Source: Acanthornis magna (taxonomy: Eukaryota; Chordata; Aves; Passeriformes; Acanthizidae). Taken from it: 64,000 nucleotides of DNA. Numbering within the stretch: position 1 is the stretch's first letter; every line of letters starts with the position of its first letter. The stretch spans positions 12,147,501 to 12,211,500 of the forward strand of contig JAWUZG010000036.1 in NCBI GenBank assembly GCA_036785705.1, read 5' to 3'. The notes under the pieces are model-generated. The model was not told the origin of the DNA and did no database searches. It saw only the letters and a program-made list of their open reading frames with translations. The position numbers were made by a program, and so were the translations under genes. Below are positions 1 through 12,600 of the stretch, piece after piece.

Positions 1-3000
1 AGCTTGGAAATGGGAAGTAGCAGTCTCTGAATTGTTAGGATTTGTAAATATTCAGAGAAGTCTTGAGTATATCTATCTCAGAAATGTTTTTTCCTGGCCT
101 ATCTTTCTACTCCTAATTTGTGCAAATAGAGAAGCAGAATCAGCAGTGGATATTAAAACTCCTGTCATCTGCTTCCCTGTTTGTAGACTTATCTTTATTA
201 CACTCTTTTGAATGCTATATTTATATCTGCTGCTGTGAGAATGTCTGTGCTTTTCTTTAATATATTTATATAAGCTTTGTGTAGTCTTTCACGCCCATGG
301 AAAATGCTTAGCCTTGAGAAACTTCCGGCAATAGGCTTGTGCTATTGTTAAATGGACAGATAGCTGGCAGTGTTAGCTGTGTTCCCAGTGCTTTGATTAT
401 GTATGTCTACGTGCACATAAATGCATTTTTCTAGTCAGGTCATTGAGTGTCCTTATTTATATCACTCTGTTTATGTCTCTTCTAACCTGACCTAGCTAGA
501 TTCTTTGTTTAGTATAATCTGTTTCTGGGAACATCAGGTGTATCTGTTCCAGGATACATAGTCTCTGAAAATCCAAATTAAGATGCAATCTCTTTGTTTT
601 CATTCTCTGTGATTTCTGGTGCATTCATCTCTTTTGATCTGATTTTTCAATTTGATGTGTTTTAAATTGGAAAAGTATTCAGAGCTTAATTTAATATAGT
701 GTCACAATTGCAAAACTATCTTCACCACATATTTGAAGAATCTCCTGCAAGAGCTTTACCTGCCTGCTTTACGTGTCAATATAGCAGGATAAAAGTAAAT
801 TCTGGAACTATTCCACTACTGCTTGAATATATCTGAGGTATGGGGTGTATTTGTCACCTCATTTTTAAATTGTGTGAAATTCCATTGCAAGTGAATTTTG
901 TGGCTCCTGTTCTCTTCTAGGATTCTTTGTCTCATAGTGTTTATTTAGATTTTCTTCTCTTTCAAAGCTCCCTGTTTTATGCTTACTCTGTTGTAATATT
1001 TGTGTGCCATTGTTGGCATGCACCTTATTTCTCTATATTACCTCCTCTCTCAGTGATGAGCATTCTGTGATATATAGCACATTTGTGTATTAAGGGCTTG
1101 AAAAGTCTGTTTGGTGGTTCTTAAGTTTATGGAAGAAGACTTATCATTCATCTACAAGACAGGTCTCAAATGTTGTGGCCCCCTGTCCCTTCTATTTCCT
1201 AAAATAAATCTGTTTTCTGCTTCCTGTGTATCAAAAAAGCAGAAGAGAAGAGCAGATAAGAGGGATGGAGATGAAGAGGAAGGTTGGGGTGAGGAAGGCA
1301 AGGTATCTGAAGTTTCATGCAGAATGGAGCTGGGGTGAAGCTGTAGTATCAACAACATTTAAATGTGAGAAGGAGAAAACGAGCTCTGCTTGGTCAATTT
1401 TTGTTCTCCTGAAGTGTAATTACTTTCAGGGATTACACTACAGGAGCTTGGTTTTCCCCCTGAGCCCTTGGTAGCTGAGATGTTTTTCCTTACGTAGCTC
1501 AAGGCTGGCATTATAGAAGCATGCTACCAGGAAGCTGTGATTGTGAATGAGCTTTCTAATATGGCACACAGATTATGGCTTGATTGAAATCCATCTCGTA
1601 TATTGCTCTTGTATATTGATTTCCTTTTAACAGCAAGCTTTTCTCATCTCTCTGTCAATTACACAGCAAAATACACCCAAATAGGAGCATATCTGTCACT
1701 CAGTGGGTTTTGTTTTGGTCTGGAACTAAAGTATTTGTGTCAGTGCAGTAGTGTGGATGGGCAGGTGGAATGGAAGGTGTTGTGAATAGTGAAACCATCG
1801 TGGGATATGGACAAAACTTTTAAGAAAGTATTGCTGTAAAAAGGGTATGGGGCGATTGAAGATACACAAACTGAATTTTTGCAAGTTCACTTTTACTTCT
1901 TGTTAAGCAGTTAGACTTCCTGTATTTCTTAAAATCTGTGTTGTTTCTTTCCCTTTTTCTTGGCTGGCTGAAGCAAGTCAGATAATTTCTCAACTTCCAG
2001 AAATTGCCAACATATTTCCTATTGATTACAAAGCCTACTGTCATATCTGCCTTGAGAGGCTTCATAGACTGACACCTCCATCATGTGGAGAAAATGCAAA
2101 CTGCATGCTCTTTGCACACTTTAGAAACTGCAGATCCATTACAGCATGTGCAACTCAAACACTATGTATAAAATGCTGTCAGTTATACTTTGTGAAAATG
2201 TTGATTGTTTTTGAGGTTAATACAAAAAAATGGAAGTCAAATTCCAAAGGCAATATTAGGAGGTTGTTGTAGGTAAATGAACGCACGAAGCTATCTTCTA
2301 AATTTTCACCTAAGATTGGCAGATTTAGCCCTTTCTGAAATTTTTGACAGCTTCTTCAAAATATTTTAAAGGATTTTCTTTTACTTAAAAATTTAGATTA
2401 ATTTTGTAGTTTTTGAAGCACTTAAATATTTTAATAATTCCTTGCAGTTTTCTGTTTTTTCTCTCTCCAAGTTTGTCAAGTAATTCAGTTCCCAGGTCTC
2501 CAATTGAAAGGGTAGTCCCTGTATATTTGACTTCTGTACAGTTTGGAAATACATGCTTTGAGTTGAAAACATATGTGCTTATTTGAATTTGCATTTTAAG
2601 CAGTGAATATTGAACAGCATCTTGAGCTCCATGGGAACATTGTCTGTAGAACTTTGGGTATCTTTTTTTGTGTGTGTGATTTTTCTCTGTGGGGTAGGTG
2701 GGAAGAAGGAAGAATTTTTAAAGGTACACCCAGACAAAAGCTATAAGAAACACACAGGTTGTGTAAGGAAAGATGTTTTTTTTGTTTTGGTTACCTTTAG
2801 GTATGAATTCTAGTCAGGATGTGGTTAGATTTCTTAGTGCTATTTTCAAGATAAGATTTTAGTTTATAAAGTTCCTACTCATATATTAAAGATTTATTTC
2901 TTTAAACTTTCTCTACTTGTACGGTGACAATTTGAAGTATCTTTGTGAATCTGGACACTTTCGATTTTAGGTTTTAGTTGTATTTCATGACTACTTGTAT

Positions 3001-3537
3001 TTGCCTTATGTAAGTTATAATGACGAGATTAAAAACCAGAAAAGTGCAAGAAATTATTAAAATACTTAAGGTATAGCTGCCTTAGGTGGAAGTGTCTCCT
3101 TGCTTTCTATGGAATGCACGTATGGTGTCTCTGAAAATCCAGATTAAGATCCCAGACTACTTTTCTGCCTTCCAAATTGTGATCTTTGGTCCTTTCTTAC
3201 CTTTTTTAAAAGTTTTTTCTTCTGCTGCAGCACATGTCATTTGTGCTCTGTTCTGCTGCCAAAACAAAGTAGACACTTTTTACCTTGTGTCATAAACATG
3301 TGACTTAAGGGCTGTTTCAGTGTCCTGGAGCAGAAGACACAGCTTCCACTTTGTTAGCTTGAGAGAGAGTGACACAGCTCTGAGCTTGACCTCTGAACTT
3401 GAGCTCTGCCACGTTGTCTGTCAAAGTTCTTGTAAGAATGACTTGTATATACTGTGAACAATGTGCATGTTACAGTTCTGATAATTAAGTTTTGTTATTA
3501 ATCAGATCTCAGGGCTACCACTTGTGCTTCTTTACAG
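1..3537 (+). other. GPBP1: GPBP1 upstream intron, no exon seen
   Basis: AT-rich non-coding sequence before the first recognisable GPBP1 exon. I looked for the N-terminal coding exon of vasculin (about 21 residues precede the first exon seen here) and did not find it, so it must lie before the window. The short open frames here have no splice context or family resemblance. The stretch ends in a pyrimidine-rich tract and AG at 3536-3537. Confidence 0.6.
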
Positions 3538-3661
3538 TCATCACTGAATTTTGAGAAACATTCTGAAAATTTTTCATGGACAGAGAATCGTTATGGAGCA
3601 AATCGCAGAAGACACAACTCTTCAGAGGGGTTTGATCCTAACACTGGACGGCCAAATGGAG
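3538..3661 (+). CDS. GPBP1: GPBP1 coding exon ([12 protein letters not shown] segment)
   Basis: Follows a tttacag acceptor and ends before GTATAA. It contributes 41 codons plus one base. The segment is serine/asparagine/arginine-rich ([14 protein letters not shown]) and ends in a GRPNGG turn whose last glycine codon is split across the next intron. It is the N-terminal low-complexity part of vasculin. Confidence 0.93.
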
Positions 3662-6600
3662 GTATAATTTATGGAACACTGTGAATATCTTTGCATCATT
3701 TCTTTGTAGAAGTAGCTAGAAAAGAAGTCTGATGATGATAGCTCATCTATGCTTAATTCTTTTTCTTCTATCAAAGAATGATAATGGAAAGACATCTTCT
3801 GGGAGAGGATGTGAGCACTAAGGGTTGGTTAAAGTAGTGTGGTTCCAGGTGTATTTCTCTCGAGTAGAATAAGAATGTTAATGCCCTCACCAGCAGCATA
3901 TAAATGAGCAGCCAGGAAAAGAGGTTGACTTGTCGTAGTGTTGGCTGGCTGTCTTCTTTCTCTGGCAGTGTTTTGTAAGATCCTTCCCTGTTGCCTATGG
4001 GAATGAAAACTTGTTTACTGTGCTATTGTATCCCAGTATAAAGAGCTGTTAACTTTTTAAACAATTCTGCAGAGTAGAATATTCTTTTTAAATTGTTTGT
4101 AATTGCATTTCTTTAAAAATCAAAGGGCATTTTGGGCGAAGAGAGAGGAATGGTTGGCGTTCACAAGGCAGATGTGGTCCAGAAAATATAAACCATCGTG
4201 GGGGATGCCATGGTGGAGGGTCCCGTACTCGTATCAGCACTTTCCATTGTGGAAAAGCCCAAGGACTGCATGAAAACAGTGTACCTGATAATGAAACCTG
4301 CAAAAAGGAAGACAAAGAAGTACCCAACCAGTTTGAGGCTGAGGATTTTGTAAGTAAATTGTAATTATAATAAACAAGGTTTCATTTTCTCTGCAAGTAC
4401 CTTTTTGTCCATTACAAGTCACTTAATGAGATTTCACCAGTTTCAGATTACCATATAAAGAATCACCTTTTCTGTAGGTAAGAGGGTGTTAGTAATTTAT
4501 CTGTTAACTTGTTTCTCATTTTATATCTGGATTTTGTCACCATATGTTTATTATTGTTACTTGTGCTTTAAGTGAGACTACAGTTGGATTCCAGTCTGCT
4601 GTGGTATGTGTGTTAAATTCTACGCAGTTACCTTATTGGAAATCTGAAATAGTAACCAAGTGATCTTCATGCCAGTGGCCTTTTGAGATCCCATGCTTCA
4701 GCCTACAATTAGGATGTGAAGGGAAGAGTGATCTTACTCTTTGGAGAAAGATATATTGCTTTTTTTTTTTTTTGTTTCTCTGGGCAGTTCATGTAATGAC
4801 ATTGGCTGCTGCCTGAGATGATTCGTTGGAGAAGAGAAAGAAGTGAACATTTACCTGTTTGATTCATGGGGGAAGTGTCTACTCTGTCAGCAGAGGTCAC
4901 AGCTGCTGATGTTATTGTGATTTCTTTATTTCATTCATCCCACAATTCAAGACTTACTTTTTTAATAATGATAAAACTTTCTTTCAGCCATCATTAAACC
5001 CTGAATATGAGAGGGAACCAAATCAGAATAAATCACTAGCTGCAGGTGTGTGGGGTGAGTATTTTTGATGCTTTTAAATGCAAAATGTAGCAGATATCTT
5101 AAGTTGTTTTATTTGAAACACAAGTCTCTTTTTAGAATTATAAAGGTATAGATTGAGAAAACACCAACATTATTACTATGTAGGTATCTTTTTATTAAAG
5201 GGATGACACTTGTATTTGAGTATCAGTCAGTTGGTCTGTAGATGCAGCCACAGCTAGTATTCTTCACCAGAACAAATATACATATTTTTTTGTAAAGATG
5301 TCAAGAATTTATCTTCATTTTATTTTCAAGAGGAAATGCAATGAAGGTTGGTCACCTAAATTAGTGGTGAAGGCTTAGTAAAAGAATGCTTCTGACTGAT
5401 TAGACATGTTGGAAGAGTTTGGAGAGAAACCTGGGATGGCTGGAAGAGTAGGTTAGCTTGCAGAGATTTAAGGTCTCTTTCTGGAAGCAAATGTCTTAGG
5501 CTGTTGGTTGTGTTTGTGAATTATTTGTATAACAAAAACAATCCTGAGCATGGGCATTGAGCAGATGTAGTCTGGGCTTGTTTTCTCATCTTCACCTGGT
5601 TACATTTGGCTATCACTTTACAATTCTAATGGGCTTTATGTAGTCAGTTGTTTATCCCTAAGAAGATGGTAGCTTTAGATGGCAGAGGTTTTAAAGTAAA
5701 AAAATGTACTCAAAATAAGAACATTTCTCTTAATTAAAAAGATTAAATGAACATAAAAGTTCTTTTATTTAAGTCTACTTAAACTACTGCTGATACTGAG
5801 ATTAAGGTGTTTTAATTTGCTGATTCTTGTTTTCGTATTTCATCAATATTTTTTGCATTCTGAAGTAACATTAGGTATAGGCCAACCCTATAATTACCTA
5901 ATTACTATAAACCTTTGCAGCATAATAAACAATTGGACCGCTTGCTGGTTTTGTGTTGTTAGCAGCTTTAGATGTGATAATCTTTTAATTTTTTAGATGT
6001 GATAATCTATCTTTCAATAAAAGAGTCTCATTTTGTAATTGAAAAACTAAAACTAAGGCTCCTGTTATTCCCTTTTAAAGGAAACAATATTCAGGACAGA
6101 GGAGTGTTACAATCCCTTCTAATATCTGTTTAAAATGTATGCATCTCTTAGATTCTGTTTTATATTGTGTATATGTGATGGGAGCCTGTAACTATTATGA
6201 AAAGTCTTGTCATGAAGTTAATGAGAATGAAGCTTACAGTTAAAACAAACGTTTTGTAACATCCACCTGCTAAACAAAGCTAAAGTCTTGGATGCTTTTA
6301 AGATATGAGTTTTGTTTTTTGTTTTTTTTTAACAGAGGATATAATGACTCAAGTAGAATTGCTTGCAGGGAGAGGAGACAATCCTTGAAAAGGCTCTTAA
6401 CACAGCATTGGAATGCATGTACAAAAAATATATTTTTTTTCACTTTTTGACAATTTCAGAACTGTTTTTAATAGATGTTCCTTGACATTGCTAAATGTCA
6501 GTTTCTCTAGTTTGGGAGCTGACTGTTTGTCTCCTAAATCGTGCTCCACTGAACATTGAAATTTTGTCCTGTTATTGTCCCATCTGAGGCATGGAGCTAG

Positions 6601-9600
6601 AGAAACTGGTCATTGCTATGGTCTGAAGTGTAGTGCACATCTTGTCTCATGTTTATAGAACCTCAGTGTGGAGCTCTAAACTGAGATGTTAATAAATATG
6701 TAATGAATTACTCTTTAAGAAACCTTTAGGGGAATGCAAAAGCCAGAATCTCTTTCGAAGTTTGGGTAACTATCAACAACTAACAGTATTTTGATTTTAG
6801 AAATGCTATACAGCATTTGCTAGAGCTGTGTAGCTGGCTTCTTTGAAGAATATATTTACTTTCAAAAAGTGCAATTCCTGCATTGCCAAGTGAAATATTT
6901 TTAAAATGATGGTGTTAGAAAATGGAACAGTACTTGTGTTTTTCCAGGTTTGCATGGTGTGTTATTTGTGGAATTAATACTGCACTGAGTTTGTAATTTA
7001 TGCCTGTTTGCTCTGGACCATATGGCTGTCCAGTACCTTATGAACTAAAAGCTGGCAAGATTGTGTACACATGCGCACACACACACACACACATGCATGT
7101 ATCTATATACACACACACACACTTCTCTTTTTTTTTCCAGAGTATCCTTTAAATCCTAAATCTAGATCTCAGAGAATGTTGGTCATTAAAAAAGGCAGTA
7201 CAAAAGAACTGCGGATATCTGGATTCCCAGTAGTGGGAAGTCTTCATTCACAGCCAGTAAGGAATGGAACTGGCACAAGTGTTTATAAAGGGTTAGTCCC
7301 TAAACCTGTCACTCCACCTGCAAAGGTGAGTATTGGATATCAGTGTCATGAAAAACATGCTGAGAAAAATCATGCTGTAATTCTGAATGTGCTTATTTCA
7401 TCCCTGAGAATACTGTTCGTAGATTATCATATATCCAATGCTTGCAAAGCACAACACACACAGAAGAAGAATAGAAACAACTTTTTCTCATTTTCCTTTT
7501 TAAATTATACTGTAATTTAGTCCCTCTTTGCTTCTCATCTACCATTTTTGAGAAGTGCAAGAGCTGTACAAGTGAGAGTAAAAATGATGTCTTTAACTTA
7601 CGGAATAGCAGTGCCTTTTGTGTATATGATTTTAACAGAACAAAATTAGATAACTATTGGAGAGGTATAGTCAGCATAAGAATACCTTCAGAATTTTACC
7701 AGTTATAGACAGAGATGATGGTATAACCTATTAATGTCATTCTGGTCTCCTTCCAAATGAAACTTTCCATGTGCAGAATCACAGAATATTTCAAATTGGA
7801 AGGGACCCGCAAGGATCATCAATTCCAACTCTTAAGTGAATGGTCCCTCGGGACATCAAACCCATGACATTGGCATTATTAGCACCAGGCTATAACCAGC
7901 TGAGGTCGTCTCAGTGGCTTCATATCTAGTTATTTGTTTTGGGAATTTTTCTGTGCTCTTGAGAGCTTATGATGGACTAGTTCTTAACTCTGTAACATTC
8001 TGAATCTAAAATAATACTTTCAGCTGTTGAAGTCCCTTATTTAATTTTCAATACCTCAAATATAAGGATCTTAATTGTTTTGGAATTTTAGTCTTTATAT
8101 AAACAGTGTGAACAGTATTTATGAGCAGATGAATTGCTCATAAGCAGCCTCTTTTCCACAAGAAAACAGATGTTTGCACTGCATTAAAGTTGCAGTTATG
8201 ATTTGCTTTTGCTTAGTCATTTTTCTGAAGATTCTTGAAAAGAATCCTTTTGTAGTTAATGACTCTTTACATTTCTGTTTATATTTCTGTTTAGACCACA
8301 CAGTGGAAAAGCCAAGCAAAAGAAAATAAACTTGGGAATGCATTTCCTAATGAATCTGCATATGGTGTTGGCAATTTCAGTCCTTTCAAATCAACTGTCA
8401 AGACATTTGCTGTAACACAAAATTCAGTGAAACAGGTAAAGCAGTGGCTGTAATCAAATCTGTAAGGCATTTAATTTGTTTAGGTGAGGATGATCAGTAA
8501 ATTTTAGCTTCCAAAAAAACGTATTTAATACAAATCTGCATAATGTGTGAGAAAGATGGAAGGTACATCAGTGGCCTTTAAGTACTACACAGTTTCCTTT
8601 ATATGTTTGATTTGGAATAAAAATCTGCATTAGGAAATACAACCCAATACATTTAAACTTCAAAACTGCTAAAGGTATTACATATTTCAGAAGGCCCACT
8701 GTTCATTAGCAGTGCTCTGTAAACCTGCATCTCTGGATTTATAAACAAAATATACATACAAGCTATATATACCGAAATACAAATCTTCTGTCTGCTTTTG
8801 ACTGTGAATATATGTGAAACCTAAAACAAGATACCTGTGTCTTTAATTGAAAATTTTCTAAATGAAAGTACTTCTAACATGATTTCTTTTTCTGACTTCC
8901 TGCACTAGTGTAATCGGTCAAATTCTTCATCCCCTGTTGACAAATCTGGTCAGCCGCGTTTAACAAAATTGACACGAATGCGGACTGATAAGAAGAGTGA
9001 ATTCCTAAAAGCATTGAAACGAGATAGAGTGAAAGAGGAACATGAGGATGAGAATCATGATGGGCAAAAGAAGGTGATTTCGTTCATACCTGTTGTAGAT
9101 CCCGCCGCAGTAGTTTTCAGACGAACCATAAACTACTTCCTATTTTGCTGTAAACAGCTGTTAAGTAATGGTCTTGGGTCTCTAAATGAAGGAAAGGGAT
9201 TACATTTTGATGAGTTTAAAAACACTGTTCCAAGTACTACTTTTCCTCCAGTGCTGCATGGTAGTTTCTTTTTGTCTTTCTGCAGTATCTGTTAGTGTAT
9301 GTTAATGACTTAAGTACTTGCGTGTCTTTAGCAACAATAAAAAGGATAAATTAAGCTCAGTAAACTAACCTAATCATAGATTCATTTCTGTTGGAAAAGA
9401 CCTTTAAGATCATTGAGTCCAACCATTAACCCAGTACTGTCAAGTCCGCCAGTAAACTATGTATTCAAGTGTCAGATTTACATGCCTTTTAAATACCTCC
9501 AGGAATGGCGACTCAGCCGCTTCCCTGAGCAGCCTTTTCCAGTGGTTGACTACCTTTCCTGTGAAGAAGGTCTTCCTGATGTCTAACCTGAATTTTCCCT

Positions 9601-12600
9601 GTCACAAGTTGTGGCCATTTCTTGTGTCCTGTCAGAGCTGGCCAACCCCCACCTGGTCACAACCTCCTTTTATGCAGGTGTAGAGAGTGATGAGGTCTCC
9701 CCGAGACTCTGTTTCTCCAAATTAAACACCCCCAGCTCCCTCAGCTGATCCTCACAGCACTTGTGCTCCAGACCCTTCCCCAGCTCTGTTGCCCTTCTCT
9801 GGACTCGCTCCAGCCCCTCAATGTCTTTCTTGCACTCAGGGGCCCAGAACTGGACACAGCACTCGAGCTATGGCCTCACCAGTGCCCAGTCCAGGGGACA
9901 ATCCCTGCCCTGCTCCTGCTGGCCACACCATTGCTGATCCAGGCCAGGATGCCATTGGCCTTCTTGGCCACCTGGGCACAGCCTGGCTCATGTCCAGCTG
10001 CTGTCACCAGCACCCCCAGGGCCTTTTCCCCTGGGCACTTTCCAGCCACTCTGCCCCAGCCTGTGGCACTGCCTGGGGCTGTTGTGACCCAAGGGCAGGA
10101 CCTGGCACTTGGCCTTGTTGAACCTCACACCCTTGGCCTCAGCCCATGGCCCAGCCTGTCCAGATCCCTCTGCAGAGCCTTCCTGCTCTCCAGCAGATCA
10201 ACATTCCCACCCATTTTGGTGTCACCTGCAAACACTGAGGGCACACTTGTCAGATCATTAATAAAGATATTAAACAGAACTGCCCCCAGTGCTGAGCCCT
10301 GGGGAATGCCACTCGTGACCAGCCATCAGCTGGATGTAACTCCACTCACCACTACTTTGTGGGCCCGGCCATCCAGGCAGTTTTGATCCTGTGAAGAGTG
10401 CACCTGTCCAAGCCGTGGGTTGCCAGCTTCTGCAGGAGAATTCTGTATCTAAGAAAGGCTTCAGTAAAGTCCCAGCAGAAAACATCCCAAATCTTTTCTT
10501 CATCCGCTAAGCAGATCACCTTGCCATAGAAAGAGATCAGGTTGGCCAAGCAGGACCTGCCTGTCCCAAACCCATACCTGCTGGGCCTGATCCCCTGGTT
10601 GTGCCATCTGATGGCACTCATAATGATCTTCTTGGTATCAAGGTCAGTCTGACAGGCCTGTAGTTCCCTGGAATCTCCTTCCAACCCTTTTTGTAGGTGG
10701 GTGTCACATTTGCCAACCTCCAGGTACCTGGGATCTCTGGTAGTCCAGGACTGCTGGTAAATGATAGAAAGTGGCTCAGTGAACAGTTCTACCAGTTCCC
10801 TCCATGCTCTTATGTGAATCCCATCTGGCCCTGCAGACTTGTGGAGGGCAGTGTTTCATGCCTGGGCTGCTGGTTATCCTATAGAACAAGAAACTTAGTT
10901 CTGCTTCTTAAATTATTTCCTTTCTAATTAGTGTTTAGGTAGCCAGAAGTTCTCTATTCTTGGCCTAATCATAGAAGCAATAGCTCAATATATGCATAAA
11001 TCACTGATATTTACTAATTGAGAACTCGAAGGCCTATAATGTCTGTGTATGACATGCATCAGGTTTCTTTTAGTCTGAATTGATTTATGCAGTGCTTTAC
11101 TGACATCAGAGAATATTTGTGTCAATGCTACCAGCCACCACCAACTTATACATAGTCCAAGTGAAGATAAGTATTTTATTGTTAAGAATGAGGTGATTAC
11201 AAGTCTCTTTGCTCTAAATGAGTGGTTTAAAATGTCTTATTAAAACAAAAAATTCCATAAATCACAAATCAGCCAGATAAACAAGTGGTTTTGAGGAAGA
11301 GGTATTAGGTTTCTGGGATGTTAAAAAGGACACAGTGCCTGTGTGCATTGCTTATAGAAGTGAGATTGACTTTTCTGACCTTGATTCCGTTTCAGGCAAA
11401 ATAAAATTTACTGTAATGGGACAGCAGAACTTACTTGTATGTGTGAGTTAAAAAAGGTCTGCATATTTTCATTAGGCATTCTGTGGCTGAGTGCCCTGGG
11501 ATGGATATTGGTAGTTTTGTTCATGTGTTGAAGAAATACTCAAAGCTTTTGATTTAAGATTAGAAAGATCTTGGGAACCATTTAGAGGTTCAGAATTACA
11601 AAATCATACTCAGCAGCTGAATCATGCTTGGAGGAAGCTATTTTTCGCTATATATTACAATTGTTTAATAAAGTTATAATTTTTTCTTGATACATGTGAC
11701 GTTATGTTACATCTTCGAGCACATGGTGTAACAGCTGAATATATATTTACTGGGATATATGTTCTTTACACTATCTTGCTGATGATTCTAAGATTTCTGA
11801 ATTTTTTTCTGTATTGTGAAAATTTCTGAAAGAAAGTCCTCTAAGTGGGAGGGAAATGATGGTCTTGATCCTGTGCTCTGAAGTATGGTTTCTTACAGGT
11901 GCAGAACTCACTGATTGCATGATTTCCTGCTGCTATGGGTAATGCTGTTATATGCCCAGTTTAGGGATTTTGTTGTTGAAAGAGTGTTAACTAGAAATTG
12001 ATTGTACTCTTCTTTGTTTTTATGGTTGGTAAGACTTTTGAGGCTGTTTGACTCATTCATAAGTAAGAATTACAGGTGGTTGAATGAGTAGAGTAGAAAG
12101 AAATACCACAGGTTTATAGGCTAAAGACATTTTAATCTTTGAATGAACCTGAACAGTCTACTTCTTAAATAAATTTTCTTTCTTTACCCTAGTAATTTAC
12201 AGTTGCTGTTCACAACAGCCTGAGAAGCTGGGGTTGACTGCATTTGTGTAAGAGAACTTGTCTGAATTAAAAGAGCAGTACCCTGTCTTTCTGAATTCAT
12301 AGCAGAGAATTTGCTATTTGAGATATGGCTGTTGTGACCTGCCCCTTAGGCTAAGTAAGCTTGGGAGCTCATATACTTTTAGACTTCTCCTGACACACAT
12401 AGCTCTGCTATTTAATTAGGAACATTATAAATTCAACAGGTAGTGTGTTATTTCTGTAAGTATGAAGGGCAGCTCAAGTAAGTTTGAATTTTAAGATATG
12501 TGTGAAACTTTGAAGAAAAAAAGTTTGGGGAAAAGGATGTGAGTTGCTTTCTGCATTACTTGATCAGTAGCGTACCTTAAGAATTCTGTACTATGCAGGT

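Noticed and set aside
7071..7520. 149-codon frame as a separate gene
   Set aside because: Its core (7141-7325) is a GPBP1 exon. The flanks are microsatellite and intron read-through past a GTGAGT donor.
7840..7910. tRNA-Ile gene on the minus strand
   Set aside because: The tRNA likeness is clear but arms are mismatched, the acceptor stem is not complete and the sequence continues into a CR1 tail. A second copy at the window end shows it is a SINE.
9763..10386. 207-codon open frame on the + strand
   Set aside because: It lies antisense to a CR1 LINE. The minus strand reads as decayed CR1 reverse transcriptase, so the frame is an artefact of GC-rich repeat DNA.
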